This document shows, piece after piece, positions 9,388-18,412 of a stretch of 64,000 nt of DNA. The translations under genes and the position numbers were made by a program. Under the pieces are notes generated by a model. It saw nothing but the letters and a program-made list of their open reading frames with translations, ran no database searches and was not told where the DNA came from. Source of the stretch: Alkalibacter rhizosphaerae (GTDB lineage: Bacteria > Bacillota > Clostridia > Eubacteriales > Alkalibacteraceae); the NCBI RefSeq assembly GCF_017352215.1, contig NZ_CP071444.1, positions 1,116,001 through 1,180,000 of the forward strand, read 5' to 3'. The first letter of the stretch is position 1, and every line of letters begins with the position of its first letter.

Positions 9388-10797
9388 TCACTCCCCACCA
9401 CACTCCATTTCCCTCCCATCCATGAACCTAACAACAATCCGCCCAGTCTCAAAAATCTTGACATGCTCCAAGGTCTTCAAGACAAACTCCGCATCAATCT
9501 CCTTAATCCTATGCCCCATCTCAGCCATATCCGCAAACTGCACCGCTCGGTACTGCCGCAGCGGGTTTCCGAACTCTCCTACAACTTCCCACTTCTTCAT
9601 GAGTTCCTCTCTATCCTCAAGCAGTCTGTTCCAGGTAAGAATAATCGCCTCTTTTAAAACCTCTTCATCAATGTGCCGGTTGGTGCACCCCTGTACTCCC
9701 TTGACCTTATAGCGTTCCTGGCACTGCCAGACTTTTCGGTACTCACCTCTCGTCTTCCAGCCTTTTCTTGTGAATGCATGACCACAAGTGCCGCAGATTA
9801 CCTTTCCTGCAAAGGGGTTGGACTCCGGCTTTTGTGAGTAAGCGCTTATTCCATGCTCGTTGATGTAGCTTTCTCTTCTTTCCTGCTCTAGCTGAACTGC
9901 CTCCCAGATCAAGGGGTCAATGATGGCTTCATGGTTTTCTTCGATGTGGTATTTCAAAATCTCTCCATCATTCTTCGCCCGCTTCTTGGTAAGAAAGTCT
10001 ACAGTATAACTCTTCTGCAAAATGGCATCGCCTTTGTATTTCTCATTTCTCAAGATGCTCTTGATGGTGGATGCCTGCCACTTGGTCTTCCCGTCCCAGT
10101 TCTTAATCCCCTCTTTTTCGAATATCCGCTTGATGTACTCAACGGTCTTTCCTGAAAGAAACTCATCGTAGATCCTCTCCACGATCTTTGCTTGCTCTCG
10201 GTTAATGACCAGGTTCCCATCTTCATCCGTATCATAACCCAAGAACCGCTTAGTGCTCATCTTGAACTCTCCGTTCTCAAAGCGTCTCCTGATCCCCCAT
10301 GTGGAGTTTTCGCTAATGGACCTGCTCTCATCCTGGGCCAGGGAGGAAAGGATAGTGAGAAGTACTTCGCCTTTGGCATCCAAGGTGTTGATGTTCTCCT
10401 TCTCGAAGATAATGCCAACACCGATCTGTTTGAGTTCTCTTACATAGTTCAGGCAGTCCAAAGTGTTTCTTGCAAACCGGCTGATGGACTTGGTAATGAT
10501 CATATCGATCTGGCCTTTTCGGCAGTCTGCAATCATCCGGTTGAAGTTCTCGCGCTTCTTGGTATTGGTTGCTGAAATCCCCTCGTCTGCATAAATCCCC
10601 GCAGTGGTGTAAAGATCGCTATTTTCAATAAACTCCGTGTAGTAACGCACCTGATTCTCATAGCTTAATAGCTGCTCTTCGTGGTCTGTGGACACGCGAC
10701 AGTACGCTGCCATCCTTTGAAGCTGTGGCTCCTGCTTCATCTGGAGCGCCCCTGTCGTAGTCTGTCTTACTGGTATAACTGTAATGCTTCTCGCCAT
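9388..10797 (-). CDS. Large serine recombinase (second of a tandem pair)
   Basis: 469 aa. Resolvase domain with the catalytic serine in AAYCRVSTDHEE (S36) and the SRFARNTLD motif; a recombinase domain (RFLGYDTDEDGNLVI, NEKYKGDAILQ); a zinc ribbon (CGTCGHAFTRKGW ... WQC...GC). The family catalyses directional integration and excision of phages and conjugative elements. It starts 140 bases inside the 3' end of the upstream recombinase, in another frame. Its stop lies 8 bases from the IS6 remnant. With its partner it is probably the prophage integrase/excisionase. Confidence 0.85.
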   Translation of the reverse strand: MARSITVIPVRQTTTGALQMKQEPQLQRMAAYCRVSTDHEEQLLSYENQVRYYTEFIENSDLYTTAGIYADEGISATNTKKRENFNRMIADCRKGQIDMIITKSISRFARNTLDCLNYVRELKQIGVGIIFEKENINTLDAKGEVLLTILSSLAQDESRSISENSTWGIRRRFENGEFKMSTKRFLGYDTDEDGNLVINREQAKIVERIYDEFLSGKTVEYIKRIFEKEGIKNWDGKTKWQASTIKSILRNEKYKGDAILQKSYTVDFLTKKRAKNDGEILKYHIEENHEAIIDPLIWEAVQLEQERRESYINEHGISAYSQKPESNPFAGKVICGTCGHAFTRKGWKTRGEYRKVWQCQERYKVKGVQGCTNRHIDEEVLKEAIILTWNRLLEDREELMKKWEVVGEFGNPLRQYRAVQFADMAEMGHRIKEIDAEFVLKTLEHVKIFETGRIVVRFMDGREMECGGE

Positions 10798-11941
10798 TTA
10801 TGATTACCTCCTCAATCACCGTTGGTACGGTGAAATTCTTCTTTGATACAACTCCGTCGTTTATCTTCACACCCTTGCAGGCTTTCTTTCCTTCTTTGAT
10901 GTATGTAGAACACCGCCACTCGATACGCTTTTGATAACCCTGTGTTCTCTTAAGTGTATTCCCGCAATAAGGGCAAATAAGCATTCCGGATAAGGGGTAT
11001 CTGTTCTTGTATTTATCCGTCCCTTCGGTTCCAATACTTCGTTCCTGCTTCCTGTCTTCCATGATCTTTTGTGCCTTCTCCCAATCCTCCGCGCTGATAA
11101 TGGCTCGATGGTTGTCTTTGATGTAGTAGGCTTTGACCTCTCCATTATTTGCTTTGAACTTCCTTATCTCGCCTTCCGGTGTGTAGAACTTCTGTAGTAA
11201 GTAATCGCCTTTGTACTTCTCGTTTTTAAGCATGTTGATGATGGTGTTATCCTTCCATGTTGTCCCTGTTGCGGTTGGGATACCTTCTTCATTAAGCTTG
11301 GCTGCTATGGTGAAAGAACCTACCCCTTCCAGATACATTTGAAAGATTCTTCTTACTACTTCCGCTTCCACAGTGTTTATGATCAGTTCCCTTTTGTCAT
11401 TCTTGTCATAACCCATAAAGCGGTTGGTGTTGATCCGAATCTCCCCGCGTGCGAACTTCTTTGAAATGCCCCACTTGGTATTTTGGCTTATGCTTCTCGA
11501 CTCTTCCTGGGCAAAAGCAGCGAGGACAGTAAGCATCATCTCACCGTCCCCTGATAGCGTATTGATATTTTGTTCTTCAAAGAATATGCCCACACCCAGC
11601 TCTCGCAGCTCCCTGGCTACTTTAAGCACCGTGACCGTGTTCCTGGCAAACCTCGAAACCGACTTGGTGATAATCAGATCAATGTCGCCAGCTCTAGCCC
11701 GCTCTAGCACCTCTTGAAAAGCTGGTCTATTTTCAGAGTATCCGGATATTCCTTGATCGGCAAAGATGCCTACATACTCATACTCTGGGTTCGAAGAGAT
11801 GACCCTCTCGTAGGTTAAGGTTTGGTTATCCAGGGAATCTTCCTGCTTCAAGCTGTCCGTTGATACCCTGGCATACGCGCAGACTTTGAGTTTCTTGTTA
11901 TTGGCGTTCTCAGCAGTCGGCTTTATGACTTTCACCCTCAT
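10658..11941 (-). CDS. Large serine recombinase (first of a tandem pair)
   Basis: 427 aa from ATG 11941. Contains KVCAYARVSTDS with catalytic S26, ITKSVSRFARNTV, the recombinase domain (RFMGYDKNDKRELI, NEKYKGDYLLQKFY) and a zinc ribbon (CPYCGNTLKR ... WRCSTYI...C). The last ~45 codons overlap the next recombinase in a different frame; the segment VIEEVIINGEKHYSYTSK looks like the true family ending, and the remainder may be read-through. Overlapping tandem recombinases are known in clostridial mobile elements. Confidence 0.85.
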   Translation of the reverse strand: MRVKVIKPTAENANNKKLKVCAYARVSTDSLKQEDSLDNQTLTYERVISSNPEYEYVGIFADQGISGYSENRPAFQEVLERARAGDIDLIITKSVSRFARNTVTVLKVARELRELGVGIFFEEQNINTLSGDGEMMLTVLAAFAQEESRSISQNTKWGISKKFARGEIRINTNRFMGYDKNDKRELIINTVEAEVVRRIFQMYLEGVGSFTIAAKLNEEGIPTATGTTWKDNTIINMLKNEKYKGDYLLQKFYTPEGEIRKFKANNGEVKAYYIKDNHRAIISAEDWEKAQKIMEDRKQERSIGTEGTDKYKNRYPLSGMLICPYCGNTLKRTQGYQKRIEWRCSTYIKEGKKACKGVKINDGVVSKKNFTVPTVIEEVIINGEKHYSYTSKTDYDRGAPDEAGATASKDGSVLSRVHRPRRAAIKL

Positions 11942-12040
11942 GTTCCCACCCCATTTCTTCATTACATATATCACTCTGAAAGCTTTATAAGTCAAGCATT
12001 ACAGCAGTATCCACCATAGTCTTGGGAAAATGACAATGGG

Positions 12041-12083
12041 AAAAAGAAAAGGTCAACCAGGACAATAAATCGTGGTTGACCTT
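12041..12083 (-). terminator. Rho-independent terminator after the endolysin
   Basis: Perfect 10 bp inverted repeat AAGGTCAACC / GGTTGACCTT (12049-12058, 12074-12083) followed on the minus strand by TTTTCTTTTT. It separates the lysis genes from the recombinases, implying that the recombinases have separate transcription. Confidence 0.85.
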
Positions 12084-12088
12084 GCAGA

Positions 12089-13042
12089 TCATTCATATGT
12101 TATGTAGCTTTTAAACCCAGCCTTTGTCAATTCTTTTACCAGGTTTTCGGCATTTTCCTGTTTGCTAAATGCTCCGACCTGGACCTTGTAGTACTTTCCA
12201 TCTCCAGTCGTATCATCATCAGATTCCACCAAAGTCAATTCGTCTACCGCAGTCCAAGTCAAAATCCCAGCTGTTTCTTCCCCGGTTTTCTTATTTATCT
12301 TTTTACCAAGTAGGACGCAAGGTTTTCCACCTTTGACTACTTCTTTCCCTGCATATAGAATACCGGTGATTTTGTGGTAGGACTCTTTTACCCAATCTGG
12401 GATGGTAGGCCCGCCAGGATAATACCTTGTCGCAGACTGCTTGATGAACACGACATCACCAATCTCAAAGCTTTGAGTTTCAGATTCTAATGCTGCTTTC
12501 ACTTCTGCTCTGAAAGTACCCATAGATTTGCCATGCTTGGGAAACCAGTGCATAATATCTGCATGATTGCTGGCAATCCCCTTCTTGGCGCCCTCGCTGT
12601 GACAAATGATGTCCTTCTCGGTAAAGCCATACTTTTTGCATAGGTAAACACATAGCTCTGCTGCTTCTTTGTAGACTGCCAAAAAGTAGGCGGCATTTGT
12701 TAAATCATCCTCGCAGATCTCAAATCCGATATGCGTATCATTAGCTGAACCTCCTGCATGCCAGCCTCGATGGTTCCAAGGCAGTGTCTGGTAAGTAGCG
12801 ATGCTGCCATCCGCGAGCTTTCCAATAAATCCGTGGGTACAAACCGATCTTCCGCCGGGCTTATACTGATTCCAGTGATTGTTGTACGGATTCTTTCCAA
12901 GGAGACCATCATCCGGGCCAACATACCGCTTTAGGTTCGGGTTGTTTGCCCCGGTGGAATGAACCATGATCCCTTTTGGGGTGATGGTCTTTCCTGCTTT
13001 GAAGCATGCGTTGTTCGTTAAAATGAGTTTGTGCAGATTCAT
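12089..13042 (-). CDS. Endolysin: N-acetylmuramoyl-L-alanine amidase with SPOR domain
   Basis: 317 aa. Amidase_2/PGRP domain in the first ~180 residues (PKGIMVHSTGANN with a zinc His, WNHRGWHAGGSAND, CHSEGAKKGIASNHADI). A middle SH3-like segment is followed by a C-terminal SPOR domain (YYKVQVGAFSKQENAENLV) that binds peptidoglycan. It cleaves the amide bond between muramic acid and the stem peptide for host lysis. GGAGGATACCAA precedes ATG 13042, which overlaps the holin stop by 4 bases. Confidence 0.9.
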   Translation of the reverse strand: MNLHKLILTNNACFKAGKTITPKGIMVHSTGANNPNLKRYVGPDDGLLGKNPYNNHWNQYKPGGRSVCTHGFIGKLADGSIATYQTLPWNHRGWHAGGSANDTHIGFEICEDDLTNAAYFLAVYKEAAELCVYLCKKYGFTEKDIICHSEGAKKGIASNHADIMHWFPKHGKSMGTFRAEVKAALESETQSFEIGDVVFIKQSATRYYPGGPTIPDWVKESYHKITGILYAGKEVVKGGKPCVLLGKKINKKTGEETAGILTWTAVDELTLVESDDDTTGDGKYYKVQVGAFSKQENAENLVKELTKAGFKSYITYE

Positions 13043-13455
13043 TTGGTATCCTCCTTCCCACTCTCACTATTAAGCTGCTCTAAAATATCCTTTAGTTTTT
13101 GTGGCACCGGCAGACCTATGTGGGCAGCATTTTCAAGGATAGAAACTCCTTCATTCGACAGGTAAAAGAAGATGACTGCCGTTCGAACAACAGATCCATT
13201 TTTAATTAAGAACTGATCCACAATCTGACCAATAGCTACCAAGGAAAACATAAACACCTTTTTGAAGATGCCATGAAACCCTACCTCACTAGACAATTTC
13301 CCGTCGAGAATCGCGCACATCACACCCGTGATGTAGTCGATAACGACAAATGTTATCAGCGCATATAAGAATCCATCAAAACCTCCAAGCAGATATCCTA
13401 CACATCCTCCGATTGCTGTAAATGTTATCTGTATCCAATTCCAAATCTCTTTCAT
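13039..13455 (-). CDS. Phage holin (phage_holin_4 / TcdE-like family)
   Basis: 138 aa with three or four hydrophobic spans in the first 110 residues (AIGGCVGYLLGGFDGFLYAL, FVVIDYITGVMCAI with the family's D-YITG motif) and a charged C-terminus. It forms membrane holes that release the amidase. Directly upstream of and translationally coupled to the endolysin. Confidence 0.88.
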   Translation of the reverse strand: MKEIWNWIQITFTAIGGCVGYLLGGFDGFLYALITFVVIDYITGVMCAILDGKLSSEVGFHGIFKKVFMFSLVAIGQIVDQFLIKNGSVVRTAVIFFYLSNEGVSILENAAHIGLPVPQKLKDILEQLNSESGKEDTK

Positions 13456-13485
13456 ATAAGTTCCTCACTTTCGTTATTTTGTATA

Positions 13486-13518
13486 TAAAAAAACATCCCC
13501 TCGGTGAAGAGATGTTTG
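13486..13518 (-). terminator. Terminator-like hairpin between the tail-fibre gene and holin
   Basis: Minus strand: AAACATC...GATGTTT stem with a run of seven T (stem arms 13491-13497 and 13511-13517). Likely partial termination ahead of the lysis genes. Confidence 0.6.
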
Positions 13519-13527
13519 ATCTATTTA

Positions 13528-15993
13528 TTAAAGTTGCAGCACCAAGCTGTAAAGCTGGTTCATCACGTCAGCTCTTGGTCTGCCAAAACCAAGGGGCAAC
13601 CAATCGACCTCTGGCAAATCAAAGGCGCTTGTTGGATCAAACTGGTTGATCAAATCCACGACCTCTTCTAATGCAGTCCTGATTTCCTTAATGTGATAGG
13701 GCCAATTTCTCACCAGCGTTTCCCCCGCGATGATATTCTCATTCCAGATCACTGCAGATAATCCGTAATAGTTTCGAACATTATTCACGGCTGCTCGCAG
13801 TGTTATGATATGGGCAGCTTTCACCTTTGTATCATTGGGAAGTACCGCTTCAAAGGGATCTGCCAGAATTGTAATGACTCTGCCAACTTCTGTGCTGCTT
13901 GAAAAGATCCCCTCATCCACACAGCGGAAGGTAACTGCCAGGCTTCCATAAGCTTGCGTTGGTGCCTGATAAATCGTTTTTACTCCATTTCCCAAATAAC
14001 CGCTTTGTGAGAACAATTCCGAATTATTGTAGCTGTCTTGCCAGCCATTTGTCCCAATCTTCACTCCCGCCAGCTGAGTCTGCCCATCTGGTTCTGTTCC
14101 TGTTGTTATCAAAAATCGGGGTGTCGTGTTATAGGTAGCACTGTTTGCCATTGGGGCTGAGATCACAGGCACACTGGGCGGACTATTTTTCTTTACGTGA
14201 TTACTTAACACATAGCTCGAGACTGCCCCTAAAGTGTCAGCCACGTTGATTCGGTAGCGAGTATATGTCCCGGCAGTGATAGATGCAAGGGTTTCATAAG
14301 AGCCGAATGTTTCAGTGCTTAAAATGGTAGCAACTGCCTCATATGCGCTCCAAGTGATCGCATCCATGGAGGTAGCTTTTTGGAGTACATACTGCTTTAT
14401 GGGACTGGTCCCTGCAATAGCTCCGCTCCATGTGATCTGAATACTGTTTGCCTCATAAATCTCTGGTTCCGCCGTAAAGACCGATGGCGCGGTAGGCAGG
14501 GTATTCTTGCGGACACTGTTCGTGGATATTTTCCAATCGGAATAGTAAGTGCTGCCCGCTGTTCCTCTGGTCCTCACCTGGAACCTTCGGTAGTAACCTC
14601 GCATTGAGGATGGCTCCACACTGACGCTTCCACTGGTTGCAGTAGTAGTAAGAGTCGAAAGAGCTGCCCATGCTCCCCAGGTAGCACCATCCGCAGATTC
14701 GCTGTATTGTATTTCATAGGAAGTGATGGTATTGCCTGCGCCGCTCGTTGCGCCACTCCAGGAGAGGGTCACTGAATTTTCAGCCAAAGTTATATTTACC
14801 GAACAGGCTGTTGGCGCCCCACAAGCAGTGATTGCAGCGTAAATGCTGTTGCTCTCTTTATAGGATGAGACGGCGTTTAGTGTATCCGTTACGCTAATGC
14901 GATATTTTGTATAAGTCCCTGCAACGGTTGTTGGCGTGACAACCTTGCTACCAGAAGTCGTTGAACTGGTCACTGTTGTTAGTGTGCTCCAGGAAGACCA
15001 AGTGGATCCATCTGTTGATGTACAGTGTTCAATATTATACTGCTTAATGGCGCTCGTTCCGGCGGTTGCCCCACTCCAAGAAAGTGTGACATTCTGATTG
15101 TTGTATGTTGTAGGACTCACCGAAAAACTCGTCGGCGCGGTCGGCAGGGTATTCTTGCGGACGCTATTGGTAGAAATCTTCCAACCCGAATAATAGGAAC
15201 TACCCGCTGTTCCTCTGGTCCTTATCTGAAATCTTCGGTAGTAGCCTCGGGTCGCAGGCGGCGAGACAGAAACATTGCCACTAGTTGCTGTAGTGGTTAC
15301 CGTAGTTAACGCTACCCAGCCGCCCCAAGTAGAATTATTACTTGATTCACTGTACTGGATTTCGTATGATGATATGGTGTTATTAGTCCCTGATGCTGCG
15401 CCACTCCAAGATAAAGTGACATTCCCTTCTGCCAACGTGGCATTTACGGAGCAGCTTGTGGGTGCTGAGCAAGCAGTTGTTCTGCTGGCCCAGTTGATGG
15501 TAAGGACAACCTTTGTTAGATCATTTCGTCCATTAAACGACATATAGTTTGCCGTTCTGGAACCCGCATCAATAAACAGACAGTTACTTGCGCCACTGCC
15601 CAAGGAATCGATCAGTGCTGTTGAAATGGAAACCGACTTTGATCCCTGACCTGCAGAAATCGTATAGCTATAAGCCCCTGTTACCTTGCTGGGTCTTGAG
15701 GCAGACACATTCGTTGAGGAGCTGAGTGCAGGAATCCCTGTCTGATTTCCGGCATAAAGAATCATCGGAAGAGCCGTTCCATATGCTCCAGAGCCCGTAC
15801 GATAGAGTGCGATGGAGGCACTTGTCGGATAGTAGCTGGCATAGGTATTTCGGATGCTGACCGTATCAAAGATCATGACCCCGGCGCATTCACCGTACGA
15901 TCCATAAACCCCTTGTCGAATATCTCCAGTTGTTCCGGGAATATAGCTGCCATTTCTCCAACAGCACGCGTTTGTTGCCTGGTATGTGGACAC
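13528..15993 (-). CDS. Large tail/baseplate protein with fibronectin III-like repeats
   Basis: 821 aa. The N-terminal ~170 residues form a beta-rich, Ser/Gly-rich domain. Residues ~178-600 hold four FN3-like modules of two alternating types (A-B-A-B): each has VTLSWSGA or close and S.Y.IQYS or IKQY, and the A type ends GYYRRFQIRTRGTAG. The C-terminal ~110 residues (DTKVKAAHIITLRAAVNNVR, IWNENI) are a separate conserved domain. Probably a host-contact or baseplate-associated protein. The A-B duplication is visible in the DNA (separate entry). Confidence 0.7.
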   Translation of the reverse strand: MSTYQATNACCWRNGSYIPGTTGDIRQGVYGSYGECAGVMIFDTVSIRNTYASYYPTSASIALYRTGSGAYGTALPMILYAGNQTGIPALSSSTNVSASRPSKVTGAYSYTISAGQGSKSVSISTALIDSLGSGASNCLFIDAGSRTANYMSFNGRNDLTKVVLTINWASRTTACSAPTSCSVNATLAEGNVTLSWSGAASGTNNTISSYEIQYSESSNNSTWGGWVALTTVTTTATSGNVSVSPPATRGYYRRFQIRTRGTAGSSYYSGWKISTNSVRKNTLPTAPTSFSVSPTTYNNQNVTLSWSGATAGTSAIKQYNIEHCTSTDGSTWSSWSTLTTVTSSTTSGSKVVTPTTVAGTYTKYRISVTDTLNAVSSYKESNSIYAAITACGAPTACSVNITLAENSVTLSWSGATSGAGNTITSYEIQYSESADGATWGAWAALSTLTTTATSGSVSVEPSSMRGYYRRFQVRTRGTAGSTYYSDWKISTNSVRKNTLPTAPSVFTAEPEIYEANSIQITWSGAIAGTSPIKQYVLQKATSMDAITWSAYEAVATILSTETFGSYETLASITAGTYTRYRINVADTLGAVSSYVLSNHVKKNSPPSVPVISAPMANSATYNTTPRFLITTGTEPDGQTQLAGVKIGTNGWQDSYNNSELFSQSGYLGNGVKTIYQAPTQAYGSLAVTFRCVDEGIFSSSTEVGRVITILADPFEAVLPNDTKVKAAHIITLRAAVNNVRNYYGLSAVIWNENIIAGETLVRNWPYHIKEIRTALEEVVDLINQFDPTSAFDLPEVDWLPLGFGRPRADVMNQLYSLVLQL
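14188..15462 (-). repeat. Tandem internal duplication of an FN3 module pair
   Basis: Two diverged units of about 630 bases (14830-15462 and 14188-14817) encode residues ~178-388 and ~393-602 of the tail protein. Long stretches align, for example CAGGGTATTCTTGCGGAC in both. Such units can expand or shrink by recombination and alter host range. Confidence 0.7.
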
Positions 15994-16003
15994 CTAAATC
16001 ACC

Positions 16004-16507
16004 TCATTCATAAATAGCGGATACCAGCGAGTTTACCAATCCGCAAACGCTCGGATCCAGACGAAGATCTGTAATATTATTTTCGGAAATGGCAATAGAA
16101 CCTTTGGGTATCAGAATCTGGGCAATGCAAAGCTCATAAACATCCGTGGTTCGGGTGAGCTCTGCCGCAACTGGCGTAGCGCTCGCAGCACCGGTCAGTA
16201 TGTCCAAATAGATTTTTCTTTCGGCCGCGCTCCATCTTAGAACAATGCGATCTATCCTTGGATTAACACCATTAGCAGTTTCAACGGATAGCTCAAAAGC
16301 ATCCGTGTTTTCATAGCTGTACCCATTGATCCACGCACTGCCGGCCGCAACCAAAACAGCCATCCCGCTTGATGGTGTCACTTTGAGGTTGGTAGTAACT
16401 GCATAAAAGATCCCATTTGATACCAATCGTCCAAAATATGAAGCAAAATCCGAAGCTTCATAGATGCGATCTCCTCCGGAAGAATTGAAAAAACCACTTT
16501 TCTCCAT
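16004..16507 (-). CDS. Phage tail/baseplate-associated protein
   Basis: 167 aa from ATG 16507, preceded by AAAGGAG. The first base of its start codon is the last base of the upstream stop codon (TGATG). Recognisable features are VLVAAGSAWINGYSYEN and NPRIDRIVLRWSAAERKIYL, found in small siphoviral proteins between the tail-spike and fibre genes. Exact role unknown. Confidence 0.65.
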   Translation of the reverse strand: MEKSGFFNSSGGDRIYEASDFASYFGRLVSNGIFYAVTTNLKVTPSSGMAVLVAAGSAWINGYSYENTDAFELSVETANGVNPRIDRIVLRWSAAERKIYLDILTGAASATPVAAELTRTTDVYELCIAQILIPKGSIAISENNITDLRLDPSVCGLVNSLVSAIYE

Positions 16508-17547
16508 CAGCGTACTCCTTTCAGTTTTTGTTGTAGTGTCAGGATTCCTTTTCCGAATACCACATTTACACTCCATCCACTTGCATCATAAATTTCTTCA
16601 ATCTCAGTGATCCGGGTATTAAGAGACACTCCCCAGGCACTTGAAAGGACAAGTACTTCTTGTCCTAGGTCATAGTCAACCTTGTAGATTAGATTCCCGT
16701 ATAGATTGACACTGGCATCAAAGGACTGTGCGATTTGTCTTTCCGCCAACTTGCTCACTCCCCGAAAAAGAAGTGCCTGTTCATAGCTCGCTCCAAAATC
16801 CTCTTGGCGCAAATCCTTGGCATCTACAAATAGTTCGCGGCGGTTTTCACCAGCACCTTGTGTGATGGCCGTGTATATTCTGCTCGTTCCTTCCCCTTCG
16901 CCTCCAATAAGCGCTGTGTTGGCAAAATCTCGGTCACTATTTGTGAATACTTGATCGGTCAGATTTTCATACTCCTTTGAAAACACAGCTTGAGACTGGA
17001 CCCCCTGATAAAGTACAACCGTAAAGTTCGCAGATGCAGGATCAAACACGGTCTTTATCCCTACTTGCGATGCATCACAAAGGGCTGTTATGGCATCTAG
17101 TAAATTCTCATTGGATATCTGCGTATTCACTGGAATATCCAAGTTCTCCGGTGTGAAAGAAAAGCTTTCCATCTGCCTGTCTGGATCTGTCGGCGAAATC
17201 AAGTGGTTGTTTAGAAGCTGATCGATGCACAAGGAGAGATCGGTCGTTAAAACCTCACTGCCCCAAATAATTCTTCGGCCTATCATCGAGGTAGTAAACC
17301 TTCCACTCACTACGAGGGTTTCTTTACCTGTTTGGGATAACTCAAAATACTCGATAATCCCTGCTTCTTCATCATCATTTTTCCAGAGAATACTACCCAC
17401 CTTCAGAAGCGAAATATTTAATTTCGTGGCAGGTGCTTTTAACTCAAAGCCACCACAGAAAGAATATCTTCTTGTCCATCTGAAATATTCAAAGGATTCA
17501 ATGATTCCCTCAAGCGCGCGTTGTTCATTAAAAATATAGATCTCCAT
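16507..17547 (-). CDS. Siphovirus Gp37-like baseplate protein
   Basis: 346 aa. The N-terminus MEIYIFNEQRALEGIIESFE, followed by WTRRYSFCGGFEL, is typical of the ReqiPepy6 Gp37-like family, which sits between the distal tail protein and fibre genes. It contributes to the baseplate or tail tip. Position and translational coupling to the next gene fit. Confidence 0.75.
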   Translation of the reverse strand: MEIYIFNEQRALEGIIESFEYFRWTRRYSFCGGFELKAPATKLNISLLKVGSILWKNDDEEAGIIEYFELSQTGKETLVVSGRFTTSMIGRRIIWGSEVLTTDLSLCIDQLLNNHLISPTDPDRQMESFSFTPENLDIPVNTQISNENLLDAITALCDASQVGIKTVFDPASANFTVVLYQGVQSQAVFSKEYENLTDQVFTNSDRDFANTALIGGEGEGTSRIYTAITQGAGENRRELFVDAKDLRQEDFGASYEQALLFRGVSKLAERQIAQSFDASVNLYGNLIYKVDYDLGQEVLVLSSAWGVSLNTRITEIEEIYDASGWSVNVVFGKGILTLQQKLKGVR

Positions 17548-17548
17548 T

Positions 17549-18400
17549 CTATGCTCCTAAATATTGCGGCCTATAATAAATACTGACTTCTAAAAGCTCC
17601 ATGTTTTCAGAAGCGCTATACCGCAGCAAATTTCGTCCGGCCGATAATTGGAGAAAGGTCGAACCCGTATCCAAAAGAGAAAAAGCGTTGCTCTGGCTTT
17701 GACCAGAGACACTTGTGACCCGCTTGTTTGCAAAATGGGTAGATATACGAAGCTGAGTATCTGCTTCCATCGTGGTATTAAGCCTGAGGTATTCTCCCGT
17801 ATCCAGATTCATCAGTTCAGGGTTTACAACCGCGCCTAAGGCTTGAAACACAATCTCACATCCGCAAGAGACATCACCAATGTTATCCACTGTGATAATC
17901 TGGCTGGGTTGGCGTAGTCCAAACTCCATCCCGCTATCCTCAAGCTCAAACACAAAAGAAAACAGCGGCATCCATGAAGCTAGTTCTTCACGCACCTGCG
18001 TTAAGCTTTCAAAATATGGAGACGGACAAAGGAGGCTGATGAAAAAGTTTGGCATCCGCTCACGACTGGACACCACAAATCCCGCTTCCTCGATTACACA
18101 CGAGATCCTACGACTGCGATAAACCAAGATGCCGCTGAGTTTTGGACTAAACACCTTCAACAGTCTCTCCCTCTTTTCCTGCGCTTCACTAGAATTCTGC
18201 GAAAGAAGTGTCCCTTCTATGGTGATGTTTCGCATATCTAGTACGGAGGATATATAAAAAGCGCCATCTTGATCGGGCGCTTTAAATGTGTTGATGGTTT
18301 GACGAATGCTTCCTGTTCCGTCAATTTTTCTTAAGAAATAAGGCTTTAACTGCCGGAGGGTGATACTTTCACCAACTGAATTGATATAGGTTATCTCCAT
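17549..18400 (-). CDS. Distal tail protein (siphovirus tail component family)
   Basis: 283 aa. Starts MEITYINSVGESITLRQLKP and contains FKAPDQDGAFYISS and LLSQNSSEAQEKRERLLKVF, motifs of the Sipho_tail/Dit family linking tail tube to baseplate. It lies directly after the tape measure, as expected. ATG 18400 has GGAGAG upstream. Confidence 0.8.
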   Translation of the reverse strand: MEITYINSVGESITLRQLKPYFLRKIDGTGSIRQTINTFKAPDQDGAFYISSVLDMRNITIEGTLLSQNSSEAQEKRERLLKVFSPKLSGILVYRSRRISCVIEEAGFVVSSRERMPNFFISLLCPSPYFESLTQVREELASWMPLFSFVFELEDSGMEFGLRQPSQIITVDNIGDVSCGCEIVFQALGAVVNPELMNLDTGEYLRLNTTMEADTQLRISTHFANKRVTSVSGQSQSNAFSLLDTGSTFLQLSAGRNLLRYSASENMELLEVSIYYRPQYLGA

Positions 18401-18412
18401 GGGCTCTCCTTT

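Noticed and set aside
10658..10797. Overlap of the two recombinases as a sequencing frameshift that splits one gene
   Set aside because: Each has its own complete resolvase, recombinase and zinc-ribbon domains; overlapping tandem recombinases are known.
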